Below are positions 11,571-22,326 of a DNA stretch of 64,000 nucleotides, piece after piece. The position numbers and the translations under genes were made by a program. The stretch is from Opeltia flavorubescens (lineage: Eukaryota > Ascomycota > Lecanoromycetes > Teloschistales > Teloschistaceae), in contig KE546973.1 in NCBI GenBank assembly GCA_000442125.1, positions 1,612,001 through 1,676,000 on the forward strand, given 5' to 3'. Positions within the stretch are counted from its first letter, which is position 1; each line of letters begins with the position of its first letter. The notes beneath the pieces were generated by a model, which did no database searches, had not been told where the DNA came from, and saw nothing but the letters and a program-made list of their open reading frames with translations.

Positions 11571-12234
11571 ATGACAAAGGGCCGCATCAGCAATGACTGG
11601 AAGCCGGAGGAGGAGCCGGAATAGTTGCCAAAGCCGCAACCATCGTTAACAGATACTTCCGACCTTACGGAAAACAACGAAGAGAGGTCTGTCCATCTCT
11701 CGGAGTCGGTTCTTCGTCCTTTTTGGGTACGTATAAACCCTGAGATACCAAACATATCGTACACTGCGGTATCTAACCTTCATCCAGACAGCGGTCTACA
11801 CAGACAAGGGTAACGAGCCCTCCGATGCCCTCAAAGACATTAACGGCGGCTCCTCCGACCTCAACAGCGGCTTCGGTGGCAACTTCGTCTACCTCTGCAA
11901 ACGCCACTGGACTTCAGACCGTAGCGAAGCCCTCACGGATTTCTACTTCCACAGAACTTCTTACAACGACATGCCCAAAGGTCCAAATGCCGGCTGGCCC
12001 GACTATAGCGGTGACCTTGCTGATGGCGAGAATCCCTATTCGAGCCATATGATGCGCTGGCTGTCCTATGTCCAGAATGGAAGGAACCAGAATGTTGTGA
12101 GGGACGCTGCGCTGTGTCGCATGTCGAATGCATCGGGGGGTTCGAAAGGGAATCCGCCTGATGGGTGGAAGTGGATTAGTGCGGACTTGAACCAGAAGAG
12201 GGGGGGAGAGTACCTTTATATTGTCACTCGCTAG
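11571..12234 (+). CDS. Small protein with MABP-like beta-prism repeats
   Basis: The main exon (about 11,779-12,234) encodes TAVYTDKGNEPSDALKDING followed by GFGGNFVYLCKRH, and ends with GWKWISADLNQKRGGEYLYI. The recurring pattern 'DxN.G.GG..YL' is characteristic of MABP-like beta-prism domains, where it marks successive prism strands. An intron with donor GTACGT and acceptor TCCAG (about 11,729-11,778) joins it to an upstream exon containing LTENNEERSVHLSESVLRPF. The start is unresolved. The ATG at 11,571 lies in the upstream exon's frame but is cut off from it by an in-frame stop, so the true first exon may lie elsewhere or the 5' end may be damaged. There is no signal peptide. Such domains bind membranes or ligands in other proteins; the role here is unknown. 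Confidence 0.5.
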
Positions 12235-12641
12235 GAACACTGGATGGTTGAATTTGACGTTTGATTTATCGGATGCTAAGCACTACACCATTATTGTGGC
12301 TACGCCTTGACCGATCACTGCTGTTGAAGTCTTACTTATAATATAGACACTGTTTCGTGCACACGATTGTTACTCCGTACCTTAGATTTCTGGGTTTCGA
12401 ACACGCTGACTTCCTTACAAGTATTTGTCCTGTCTCATGAACTTTACTGCTGTATTGATCTTGACGTGGGATCCGCGCATATAATTGAACAAGCGCAACT
12501 GCTGGGCAGAAAGCTTCCATGCGCCGCCTATCGCATATAAAAAAAACCTTCCATATTATCCTCTATTATCCTCTCACCGCGAAACGTTCACCAACATTCA
12601 AGCAAAAATCTGATTAAAAAATTGAACTGGGCCAAATCATA
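12235..12641. promoter_or_regulatory. Intergenic, probable promoter of the secreted protein gene
   Basis: A TATA-like tract (catataaaaaaaac) starts about 110 bp upstream of the ATG at 12,642, followed by a tandem 'ttatcctcta' repeat near 12,555-12,575. This is compatible with a promoter and short leader. No gene was seen. Confidence 0.35.
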
Positions 12642-13343
12642 ATGCTATTATCCTGGTCGCACAGCCAATGGATATCACTAGTGAGTCTGATAGCGCTATC
12701 TTTCCCAACCTTCATTCTAGCTGCTACGGTACCAATTCGTATCTGCCACCCGACCTCAACGCGGAGTCCAGCCCAAGCAAATCCTCTATGCCTGGCTTCG
12801 AGGCCAGATAGTCCATCGGTTAATGCATCGTCATTACACATACCTGAGTGAGTACCTGAAGATTCTTCATTATCGTATCGATATGCGCTGGTGTGGAGAA
12901 TGGCTCAAATTTGAAATCAAAGTAGCAACCTACCTCAAATGCCCGACTCCACTTTCTCCTACCATATGACCAATAGCCGGCTCGGCCTCATCTTCTCCGA
13001 CTACAATTACAGCCATTCCCCTCTTTCGAATAGAATCATCGATCAGACTCTCGTGGAAGCGGCAGTAGAACTGAATCATCAGTTTTCCATCAATCCGGAC
13101 CTTATAAACCAGCCGCTGGAACAAGAATGGTCGTATTTACAGGAAGAACATGATTACCTCATAGGATTCGTGCCTGCGATCCCGGAATTGACATATGGCG
13201 AGATTCCATTTGTTATCACGGTTATCATTCAATGGGCACATCAGTACGCGGGTGTGGAGTGCGAGTTCGAAATTTGGGCTTGGCCGGGTGATACGAGGAG
13301 GCGGCGCAACCTGGGGAGAGGGAATTTACTTCGTGTACCGTGA
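12642..13343 (+). CDS. Small secreted protein, first of a tandem pair
   Basis: Two exons (12642-12847 and 12923-13343, intron GTGAGT...AAAG) give about 208 aa. Residues 1-28 form a signal peptide with hydrophobic core ISLVSLIALSFPTFILA. The mature part starts with a Pro/Ser-rich linker and then the shared domain SNLPQMPDSTFSYHMTNSRL ... TYGEIPFVITVIIQWAHQY ... FEIWAWPG ... LGRGNLL. The same domain recurs immediately downstream at 13,383-13,871, and a loosely similar tail (FEFWGTWKLW ... LGRGKL) occurs in the secreted protein at 35,645. I recognise it only as a lineage-restricted fungal secreted domain. Function is unknown; an effector-like or extracellular role is inferred. Confidence 0.7.
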
Positions 13344-13382
13344 GTTCTTCCACTGGCAGCTACAATAAATATAACCTAATCC

Positions 13383-13871
13383 ATGAAAATTGGTAAGGAA
13401 GGCTGTTTTCAGGGGAAGGGGGCTGATTCATTTGAGTGTAGCAACCTCCCGAAAATGCCCGGACAGAGTTTCCCTTACCGTATGACCCCTGATCAACGCA
13501 TTGGTTTAGTTTTCGACCATTATGACTACGGTGATACTTTCGATAATGAAGAGATTGAACGAGTATTTTCGGGAGCGGCGGATCGGATCCATCAAGAGCT
13601 CCTCGCTGACCCTGCTAAAGCGAATGAGACTTTGCATGCAGGTTGGGATTACGAACATAATCCTCACAGCCAAGGTGAAGACTATTATCAATTATTCCTC
13701 CACCCTGAGGCCGGGGCGATGAAGTATGGAGATATTCCCATTATTGTTGGGGTGCTGGGGCTCTGGGCGAGGGAGTGGAGGGCTGTGGAAACGAGTTTTG
13801 AGATTTGGGCGGATCCGGGGACGGGGGAGCAGAGGGGGTTGGGGAGTGGGAATTTGCTGTTGATTATTTGA
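13383..13871 (+). CDS. Tandem paralogue of the preceding secreted-protein domain
   Basis: The frame encodes CSNLPKMPGQSFPYRMTPDQ ... YDYGDTFDNEEIERVFSGAA ... KYGDIPIIVGVLGLWAREW ... FEIWADPG ... LGSGNLLLI. It aligns end to end with the upstream copy, so it is a tandem duplicate. It lacks a signal peptide. Only 39 bp separate the first copy's stop from this copy's ATG, leaving no room for its own promoter. One alternative is a fusion: a donor at GTACCG just before the first stop, joined to the TTTTCAG acceptor at about 13,412, keeps phase 0 and would make one secreted two-domain protein. RNA data would decide. If it is separate, the copy is probably a truncated duplicate. Confidence 0.55.
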   Translation: MKIGKEGCFQGKGADSFECSNLPKMPGQSFPYRMTPDQRIGLVFDHYDYGDTFDNEEIERVFSGAADRIHQELLADPAKANETLHAGWDYEHNPHSQGEDYYQLFLHPEAGAMKYGDIPIIVGVLGLWAREWRAVETSFEIWADPGTGEQRGLGSGNLLLII

Positions 13872-14184
13872 TTGATGTTGCTTGACGAGGTTAGTAGAAA
13901 AGAGTTGCAATATTTGCGTAAAGACAAGCCGCCAGGGTAATTAAAAAAAAGCACGCTTTGAAAAAAAAAGAAGAAAAAAACGGATTAGAATGGATATCAT
14001 TTCAAGCGGGGTTTATATGTATATACAGAATCGCAGGTTGTGCAAGTGTCTACAAATCAGGGTTGGTTATAAGAGCTGCCCTTAACATCTGGTCTGAACC
14101 TGTCGTGCGATTTGACTCTGTCAAGAGACAGGAGAGTATTTTTGCAACCTATTCTCCCCTTTTTCCTTCTCTTCCTGACCTATC
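13872..14184. other. Intergenic between convergent genes
   Basis: This contains the 3' ends of two convergent genes and A-rich tracts near 13,940-13,980. No gene was seen. Confidence 0.5.
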
Positions 14185-15504
14185 TCATTTCTCGCCCTGC
14201 ACATCGAAGCTAGGGTATTCAGGCAACGGAAACTCATCATCCTTCCCATCATCCGGCGCCCAACTCCTCACCCACGGTATCTTCACCAGCTGCGCAACTC
14301 CCAATATCATCATCTGGAACATCCACCGCTTCCACGCCGTCTCCGGGTGCGCCATGTCCGGGAAAAACCTGGGCACCTTTTGCATCTCTATGACGTGTGG
14401 GTGGAATATTTTTTCGTAGGATTCAAGGGCTCTTGCGGGATGTTCACCGATATTGAGCTTGCTCAACTCGCCGGCGAGGAGGTATGCTCCTGTGATGGCT
14501 AAGGTGGTTCCGCAACCTGTTATTGGTGTGGGAGCATGGGCGGCGTCGCCGATACATACGACGCGGTTTTTGGACCAGGTGTCCATTTTTATCTGCTCGA
14601 TGACGTGGAAGTAGAAATCTGGGGCTTGGGCCATGGAGTCGAGGAGTCTTTGGGCTTGCCAACCTGCTCCCGAAAATTCTTTTCGAAGAAGCGCTTCTTG
14701 GGTTTTGCGGTCGCTCCTTGAGGCGTCGCGCCATGCTTTCTCTTGGGCGTCATTGCAGGGCATGATTGTGAACATTGCCCTGATTGTGCCGTGGGGGTCA
14801 GGTCGAAGAGTGATTATTTTGGATCCGAGGGCTTGGTAGATGTTCCAGAAGTCGTTGTCGGTGGGTAGGCGGGGGATGGTATAGTAGACGACGTACATGC
14901 CCTTGTGGACTACCTTGACTTGTTCTGGTGGGAAGCACTGTTGCCGTAGCTTTGACCACTGACCATCTGCTGCGACTACGAGGTCGTACTCTTGCACCTC
15001 CCCTCCGCTGAATCTTAATTTGACACCCTTTTCGTCGTTTGAAAGAACTTCTTGAACTGTAGTCCCGAACATGTATTCGATATTGGGATGATCTTTCGTA
15101 GCCCTGTGGACAATCGCCGCCAGGTCTCCGCGAAGAATCTCGAACTCCGAAGTCATGCTCACCGAAGTCCCCTCATTGATAGGAAAAGGAGCAAAGGGTT
15201 TCCCACTTGGGCTTATGAACTGGGAGCCCTTCTCTGTCGTGTTCCAGCGTCGGAGTTCTTCCATCAGACCCATTTTCTTGATCACACTGATGGCACTGCC
15301 TTGCATGTCCACATTTTGGCCATAGGGTGTAAGGGACTCGCTCTTCTCAACAATAGTTATGCGTGCATCGGCTTTGGCGAGGAACCAGGCCAGGGTAGGC
15401 CCAGCGATGCCTGCTCCACTGATTAAGACGCGCATGTTGGGGCTTGAGGTAGGCGGAGAGGAAAGGAAGGTGTAGAAATCTTGAAAGGATGGCTGGATGC
15501 TCAA
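14185..15504 (-). CDS. FAD-dependent monooxygenase (aromatic-ring hydroxylase family)
   Basis: An uninterrupted 439-aa frame. The Rossmann motif VLISGAGIAGPTLAWFLAK is at residues 26-44 with acidic residue E54 closing the FAD ribose site. The second FAD motif DLVVAADGQWSKLR is at about 174-187, and the pyrophosphate-binding VVCIGDAAHAPTPITGCG at 315-332. These define the PHBH-fold, NADPH-dependent flavin monooxygenases, which insert one oxygen atom into aromatic or polyketide-type substrates. The substrate is unknown. Fungal homologues often occur in secondary-metabolite clusters, but no synthase lies nearby. The first 23 residues precede the usual MRVLISG start at 15,435, so that ATG is an alternative. 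The C-terminus has hydrophobic stretches (MMILGVAQLVKIPWV) that may associate with membrane. Confidence 0.92.
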   Translation of the reverse strand: MSIQPSFQDFYTFLSSPPTSSPNMRVLISGAGIAGPTLAWFLAKADARITIVEKSESLTPYGQNVDMQGSAISVIKKMGLMEELRRWNTTEKGSQFISPSGKPFAPFPINEGTSVSMTSEFEILRGDLAAIVHRATKDHPNIEYMFGTTVQEVLSNDEKGVKLRFSGGEVQEYDLVVAADGQWSKLRQQCFPPEQVKVVHKGMYVVYYTIPRLPTDNDFWNIYQALGSKIITLRPDPHGTIRAMFTIMPCNDAQEKAWRDASRSDRKTQEALLRKEFSGAGWQAQRLLDSMAQAPDFYFHVIEQIKMDTWSKNRVVCIGDAAHAPTPITGCGTTLAITGAYLLAGELSKLNIGEHPARALESYEKIFHPHVIEMQKVPRFFPDMAHPETAWKRWMFQMMILGVAQLVKIPWVRSWAPDDGKDDEFPLPEYPSFDVQGEK

Positions 15505-17958
15505 ACTGCATTGCTGTAGTTATGAACATTCTGAAATATATATAATAATCTTTGAACAATCACCGTACGAAGGCGAAAGATTCGGGTCCGGATCATTAAG
15601 CTTAATCGTGGACACATCTCGGGTCGGGTTTTGTCCCACCCGAGCCACCAATCAAAAAGTCGCACGAGTTATCGGCCTTGGCGCACGAACCCGAATACGA
15701 GTGAATCAGGTCATGACGTCAGGTAGATTGCCACACTTGTTTTGAGGTGCTACTGAAGCGTTCTTGATAAGTTTTTGGCCTTCTTGCGATCAGCTACGAT
15801 TCGCTTTTTGCGCGGAAATCAGTAGATCAACGAAGTATCATTGGACGACTCTAGAGGTTGAGGAAGCCATGGTTCAGGGAAACGGATGACTAGACACGTG
15901 AGTCAGTATCGGCACAGGTAAACCCTGGACAGGCTTGAGTGCAATGAGCCACTCACTTGCATTCGTAAATGTTGTTCGGAAGCCCTATTCACTTAAAGTA
16001 ACCACTTCTTGTTTGCGCAAGCCTCTTATCTGATTACAATTTCGTTTTGGAAGCTTTGAAAACATCTCTACTACTAGTCTGCCACATCCTCCTTTCAGGG
16101 GAAACATGAGCTTCTGCCTTTAGTATATGGCCGCATGGTCCTGAATTGAGGTACAAGAGCTTACATGGAAAATTGATATCCAAAAGTGAAGACAAGAGAG
16201 ACGGAGAACATGCGTATTTTCCCCTTGTCGAACGTACTCGGGAAGTTCCTTGATTCCAATATTAATATTTGACCGCAATGCATGTGACACTGACGTTCCT
16301 GATAGCGTTATCTCTACCTGTGTTGAGATATATGTGGCACTCTTAAATGCGCTCCGATTCAGCTGAGATTTCGCGTCAAGACTATATCTATCTGCGAGAG
16401 ATTTACACCAAGGACATCGACATTGATACAGATATCTGGATGCGGGGTCTTGGATCCTCGACTCCAACTTTTTACATTCTTGGCAATATAAGAGTTTTGG
16501 ACCAATGGTGCAGCGGGAGGCTCAGGAGCAGTATTCCTGGCAAAACGAAGGATGAATTGGCGGCGGGGCTAGCCAATTGAAAATGTTCTATGCATGCACA
16601 CGACGACCAAGGTTTCATGTTACCTTACCGACGGCAACTTTTCTCCTATAATTTGACAAACATCTCTATAATACCAGTGGCGTCGTTGAAAGGTAAGTTT
16701 GAAAGGTTCCGGACCAGGTTTTTGCATCCCGGTTGCCTAATCGTGCAGCAGACCGAATGCTCTTCGTATACAAATCTATTACTCGCATGTTGGCCGACAT
16801 AGAAATCGAAATTGATATCAAGCACAAAGGCTCAGCAACTATGGAGCTGGATCATCATCCCAGTATTGATCTTTCGTTGAATCTTGGGGATGAGGGAGCC
16901 AGTAAAGATCCAAATCTTGCCTTTTCAGCTCCTGCTTACCAAGACACCCCCTAACATGATACACTCATCAACATGGCCTGATTGATGGAGGAGGTTTTCA
17001 ACCCCAAATACGGTTCAACGTGAGCCCTTCGTACTTGAGGTCCCACGATCTGCTATTTTGGCCCAGGGGAGAGCCGATATCATCGACCATCGCGAATCTA
17101 ACGAGTACTTCGGATCACACGACATGAAAAGCGAGATGATTATGGCTACCCGTTGCGATATCTCAATTCTGCCTTGGTATGAGGCATACATTGCCAAAGC
17201 AAATATTCCAGTTTGCAGTCATCCGGATACTCTACCAATTCAGACAGCCAAGGCCGTGATAGTCTAAGATCAGGTTGTTAATGGGGTGGGGTTAAAAGTG
17301 TTACATCAGGATTGCAGCTGAAGTACGACTCTTGGCGTAATCTCATTCCCCATTTGTTTCCATGTGAAGACCAATAGAGCCAAGTGCCAAGCGGATATGT
17401 GCATTAGTGCTGACGTTCCCTCAAAACGGATCTCGGTAGGTTCCGGGGAATTTCTCCGATTGGACAACTATTACCAACATTTCGATTTGGTTGCTGACAG
17501 TAAGATCTGTAAATACTTAATCACGTGCAGGTTGGACCCAAAAGCGGGAACCAACATAGAGCCACTTTTAGTCGCATTGAGCGTCTAGACCTCTTGGCTC
17601 TAGTAAGCTGTCATGATTGTAGTGCGAACGCGTCCTACCGGACTTCTTAGTGGTCTTCTTACTGGAGGAGAAGAACTTCCTTCGATCAGCCTCGGCTTTT
17701 GTCAGCGATGCTTTGATTATTCCCCTGTTCAAAATCTTGGGCAAGTAGGCGAGATCGAGCAAATATAAAGCTGGCCGTTTCCCAGTATGAAAGGACCATC
17801 ATCACATCAATTCAGCTCAATATTCACAGCGATCTCACAATTTTTCTTTTCTATTTCCTTTTATATTTCCTTTCTTCGCCATTGTCTTCCGACTTCCAAG
17901 TTTTCATTGCCTTGAGTATTCTCCTTTATTTTTCTTACCTACGCTTCTCACAACCAAG
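15505..17958. other. 2.4-kb intergenic region with no recognised gene
   Basis: Several 60-115-codon frames on both strands (for example 16,733-16,954 and 17,058-17,267) show no domain and no splice chain. A TATA-like aaatataaag at about 17,760, followed by a long pyrimidine-rich tract (about 17,835-17,945), fits the core promoter and leader of the secreted-protein gene at 17,959. Confidence 0.45.
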
Positions 17959-18693
17959 ATGCAATTCACCACATTTCTTCTCGGCCTTCTCGCCGCAACC
18001 ACCACCCTCGCAGCCCCATGGGAACAAACCTGGACCGACAACAAACTCCGCGTCACCCTCACGGGTCCCCACGTCCACAGATCTAAATCCGCCTTCCCTC
18101 CTTCCCCAGCAACAACCCTGCAACCCACCTCCCCCGGCCCCTTCACCACCGTCACCCTCAATGTCGGCAAAGCAGCTCCCAACCAAGCCGCCCGCTGCAA
18201 AATCCTCAACGATGCTGGCTCCGCCATCGTCCTCCAACGCGGCGCTAATACAGATATAACTTTCGCCGATGGGGGGAAAGGCCCCTGGACTTTCCGCGAC
18301 GGCCCCCAGAAAGTCAGCGATGTGATCTGCGACCCTACGTTCCGGAAAATCACCCCCTCTGAGATTCAAACCGCCAATGAAATTCGTGTCCAGCTTTCCG
18401 ACCCCGGTGCTGAGTTCGCTATCCAGTCTGCATTCACACCGGGCAAGAGGCAGGAGAATATCGTTAACCCCGGCCCGTTTTCGACAGTGGAGGTCATGGT
18501 GGGTGCGTTCGTGAAGAAGCAGGATTATCGCTGCGCGGTTGTGGGGAAGGATGGGAAGAGTATAGTAGCGAAGAGGGGGAAGAATGTTGATACTACGTTC
18601 TCGGATGCGGGGAAGGGGGAGTGGACGTTTTTGCAGAAGGGGGAGGTTAGGAGTGTTGTTTGCGATCCGGGGTTTAAGGCGAAGCCGCAGTGA
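17959..18693 (+). CDS. Secreted protein built of two homologous repeats
   Basis: A single-exon frame of 244 aa. A signal peptide (MQFTTFLLGLLAATTTLA) ends at an AAP cleavage context. The mature protein is an internal duplication. Unit 1 (about 27-127) contains PFTTVTLNVG, one Cys after ARC, RGANTDITFADGGKGPWTF and VICDPTF. Unit 2 (about 141-239) contains PFSTVEVMVG, YRC, RGKNVDTTFSDAGKGEWTF and VVCDPGF. Each unit has exactly two cysteines at equivalent positions, suggesting one intradomain disulfide in a beta-rich fold. A kex-like KR site (about 163-164) lies between the units, so cleavage into two halves is conceivable. Strong C-ending codon bias in the first half suggests good expression. 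The family is not recognised; an effector-like or cell-surface role is inferred. Confidence 0.85.
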   Translation: MQFTTFLLGLLAATTTLAAPWEQTWTDNKLRVTLTGPHVHRSKSAFPPSPATTLQPTSPGPFTTVTLNVGKAAPNQAARCKILNDAGSAIVLQRGANTDITFADGGKGPWTFRDGPQKVSDVICDPTFRKITPSEIQTANEIRVQLSDPGAEFAIQSAFTPGKRQENIVNPGPFSTVEVMVGAFVKKQDYRCAVVGKDGKSIVAKRGKNVDTTFSDAGKGEWTFLQKGEVRSVVCDPGFKAKPQ

Positions 18694-19814
18694 GGTGGCT
18701 GCTGCTGGTATTTTCTAATGGGATGGACCTTTAGGCATGAGGGGTGTGCAATGAAAGTTATGATTTGTGGTTGAGAATGATTATGCATAGCGGTTTGTTT
18801 TGGTGTATTGTTTGGGAGGGTTTTTGATGGGTTTACTCACGGCCGACGTTTTATTTCTGCTTGTCATTTGATCATTAGGGATTAGTCCATATACGCTCGC
18901 TAGAGTACTCCTCAATCAGAAGTGATGTACTTGAACTTCTGACCATGGTGATACGATTGTATGCCCTTGTACTCTTCTCTTCAATGAACTTTGAAATCCG
19001 AGGTCACGACCTAACGCTGCATTCCGATCAATTTGTTGGATGCACCACACCGCGATTTCTAGATGGACTTTCATCTGCCACTCCCATCCAGGGATGCTAA
19101 CCGCTGGATCGTCATGTAGCAGGATTTGGGCGATATGAAGCTCTCTTACGGAAGGCATAGGTATTCTTCCCAGTGCACAGCTCCCCTCGAATCGATTGAT
19201 TGATGCGTTTCTGGGAAAATCCCGGCATAAGGACTACTGAGAAAATCCATGTCATGTGAATGCTACCGATTTATCTTCTTAGACCGAAGACGTTACTTGC
19301 ATTTGATAAGAAAAGGCGATGATCATACTGATTGTATCCTTCTTTTCGCTGTACAAGATGTAAGTATCGTCCTTAGGTGAAAAGATAATAGTGGAACACT
19401 TTGGACATATAATAATAACTGACATCTGAACCATTATATCTTTGTGCAGCCTTTTTTTGCGACGATGTGTTTGGAATCACACTACAAGGCCTTCTGGCAC
19501 AGTACTATTTCGTTAGTCGTCCTCGTCCTCTATAATGCATCAATTTAGGGCTATGCACAAGTTATTATTGCCGGCTAGTAGCTACTGATAGTGCACATGA
19601 TGTCCTCCGTCAAGGTATTATTATTACACACTGTCTGGGTAGCAATATTATTACGCGAATTCAAATGAGCCATCCTTTGATAACAAACGTTTTCTTAGTT
19701 CGTTCCGGTGCGACTCTCGTGTAACTCCAACAACACCGACTGTCTGCAGCCCACCCGGTCTGGTAAACATCTCAAGGATCGGATCCACCTACTTTAGCAT
19801 TAGATTTCACCCAG
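18694..19814. other. Intergenic, no recognised gene
   Basis: No supported coding region. Sequence around 19,400-19,700 is locally AT-rich. It separates the 3' ends of two convergent genes. Confidence 0.5.
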
Positions 19815-20593
19815 TCATCGGTAGTAGAGGGGACCCACTTCAAAGAAACCTTCCTTCTGCTCCATCGTCCCGAAGTCTAGACACAATTCGCTTACACCCG
19901 GGAATTCAGGTTTCAAAGTGTTCGGAAAAGGTCTGGAAATCCTGCTCCACTGAAGCTGCTCGTATGCAAGACCATGATCGGAGCCAAAAACTAAGTCGAG
20001 GCGGCGGATGTAGGTCAAGCGATCTACCTGCTTCCAAAGATTGAAGATATGCGAATATCCTGCACAATTGCATTAGCTCGATCAGTTTCTGATATGCCGG
20101 GCTGATAGAAAACTATACCGCATAATGTTCCCCGAAAAAGACCTTTCACTTGGAAATCCATGATATCGTCTGCATTTGAGAAGGAGAAAGTGTTCTCCTG
20201 ATAGAAAATTGGTAGGGCCTCGTGGTATATGGGTTTCGAGAGTCGCAAAATCTGCATGGATCGATTGGGGTATGTCCTCTCGTCTTTGCCGACATAGATT
20301 CGAGCTCTGATGAGTGCGCCTGGGTTCTCGATCGAATCTTGAGTGGTCAGGAGATACCGATAGATCTCAAGCCGTATTTCAACGGGTAAATCCATGAAAG
20401 ATCGGGGAGTTCTCTTTCCTGCTTGTCCTTTTACGAACGCATATCTTGAGAGGATTGCGAACATTGTTTCGTTCGATTGAGAAACCTTGTGGATGAGGTC
20501 CGAGACTGTGGGCAAATAACACTCAAGAGGTTCGAAGAGGAGACGAATTCTCAAATGATGACTGCGGAGGCGGATACTGGAGAAGTAGAGCAC
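19815..20593 (-). CDS. F-box-like fungal protein
   Basis: Two exons (20119-20593 and 19815-20059) are joined by a 59-bp GT-AG intron (20060-20118) in matching phase, giving about 239 aa. The core SFMDLPVEIRLEIYRYLL is the LPxEIRxxIYxxLL box of fungal F-box-like proteins. It is followed by ILRLSKPIYHEALPIFYQEN and FSFSNADDIMDF, the usual 'R.C+.IY.EA.P+.Y' signature of this large lineage-expanded group. Such proteins are thought to recruit substrates to SCF ubiquitin ligases, but most members are untested. The first 43 residues look atypical; translation may start at M44 (20,464). Confidence 0.75.
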
Positions 20594-21139
20594 TGAAAGA
20601 CTGTTCCTGTTCCTAATAAGTGTGAATGAGCTAGTTCTTCATATTTGCCGATATCTCATGCCTCCGCTCTCAATTTCAAAACCGTGTGTTGGCTGACAGA
20701 AAAGGATCTGCCAATGATGAATCTAAAGGTTTACAAAACTCTGATTGCAATTTATATTTTTTAAGTTCTGTAGGCGAATCACATGCGCATATTCCGCCAA
20801 GCTACGGCTACCCAGTCCCGCTATACCTGATCAAGATCTAGTACCTCAATCTTTCTTTTGGGCGATTTGGGAGTCAACATTATCTCCACCTATTCATCAC
20901 TTTAGTCAGTAGAGTTTTCACATAACTACAATCCCTTGATACTATTGAAAATAACTGTCGAGTTATTTGCAGGACGTGGTTGACAAATATCAGCTTATGC
21001 ATGATGTGAAAAGCCAAGGACCGCTAGCCCGCAAGGCGCCTAGTGTAGAGCACTGGTCTTTACGTCACTAAATATCTTCGTAATAACTTAATCGCCAGTA
21101 TTCTTTTGCTCACTCGTTCAAGCAGCTACATTTTGTAAG
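20594..21139. promoter_or_regulatory. Divergent intergenic region
   Basis: This lies between a minus-strand F-box-like gene and the plus-strand dehydrogenase, so both promoters should be here. No specific element could be assigned. Confidence 0.4.
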
Positions 21140-22129
21140 ATGGCGCACACACGTATTGCAGCCGTGACAGGCGCTAACAAGGGCATTGGTAAAATGCATG
21201 ATTTTCCTTTGTGTCTTCCAATGCCAATCTACTGATTCTGAATGTCGTTGAATAGGTCTCGCTATAGTCCGCCATCTAGCTCTTCAGTATCCGTCTTCGA
21301 CCCTTAACAACGGGCCTCTGCTCATCTACTTGACCGCACGTGATCAGCAGAGAGGCGAAGATGCAGTCAAAGCCCTGCAGAACGATACGCAGCTGAAGAA
21401 GGCGAAGGCTCTGATCAACGAGGGAGGACTGTCATCCATCAAGTACCATCCGCTTGATATTTCGAAGCCAAAAAGCATCACGGACTTTGCTGCCTTCCTC
21501 AAGCAAGAACACCCAGAAGGCATCGACATCCTTGTCAACAATGCCGGGATCGCGATGCAAGGGTTTGGTACTTTTTCTACCTCCCTTACCTCAAAGAAAA
21601 CTGCTCATGTCACGGCGAAGATAACCATGTAGTCCAAGAAACGCTTCAATGTAACTACCACGGCACCCTCCTCGCAACCCAATCTATCCTCCCCCTCATC
21701 CGCCCCGGTGGCCGCCTCGTAAACGTCTCCAGCATGTCCGGCCACCTCACATCCAAATACTCCCAGTCCAATCTCTCCGCCTTCACCAATTCTACCACCG
21801 TCGACGAAATCACGCACTTGATGGAATCCTTTACGGAAGCGGTTAAGCAGGGCAATGAGCACCAGCAAGGATGGCCCAGCGCGGCTTACGCGGTTAGTAA
21901 GTGCGGTGTTATCGGCATGACGAGGGCGATTGCGAGGGAAGAGAAGGAACGGGGTAGTACGGTGCTTGTTAATAGCTGTTGCCCGGGGTTTGTGAGCACG
22001 GATATGACTAAGGGGAGAGGGGTGAAGAGTGTGGATGAAGGTGCGCAGACGCCGGTTTTGTTGGCGTTGGGGGATATTGATGGTGTGGGTGGGGAGTTTT
22101 GGCAGCATGAGAAGGTTATTGAGTGGTGA
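21140..22129 (+). CDS. Short-chain dehydrogenase, carbonyl-reductase type
   Basis: Three exons (21140-21188, 21256-21567, 21633-22129) give about 285 aa with GT-AG introns in phase. The cofactor motif TGANKGIG starts at residue 10. Then come TARDQQRG, the structural NNAG (ILVNNAGIAMQGF), catalytic Ser in RLVNVSSMSGHL and catalytic YAVSKCG (YxxxK), ending with CCPGFVSTDMTKGRG. Length and motif order match the classical SDR subgroup that includes human CBR1 (about 277 aa), NADPH-dependent reductases of aldehydes and ketones. The 60-residue insertion before YxxxK (KYSQSN...QQGWPS) is typical of carbonyl reductases. The substrate is unknown. Confidence 0.92.
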
Positions 22130-22326
22130 TGCGGGGTGTTATGGGTCGGTGAAGTAGGATATTTAGTACCTCTGCGAGCATTTCTGCTTTTATCCACCCC
22201 ATTTTGCTCGCTATGAATTTGAGAGCGTCGCTTTTCAAATATCAACATACGCATTCGAACGGACATCTCTTTCAAATCTCTCTTCGTGTGGTCGCTTCTG
22301 CGGTGGCCGAGGCCCAAATTCATCCT
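22130..22326. other. Short convergent intergenic spacer
   Basis: This holds the 3' ends of the dehydrogenase and of the minus-strand F-box/LRR gene. No gene was seen. Confidence 0.5.

Noticed and set aside
14444-15426. Additional frames inside the FAD monooxygenase
   Set aside because: Shadow frames of a clearly recognisable intact gene on the minus strand.
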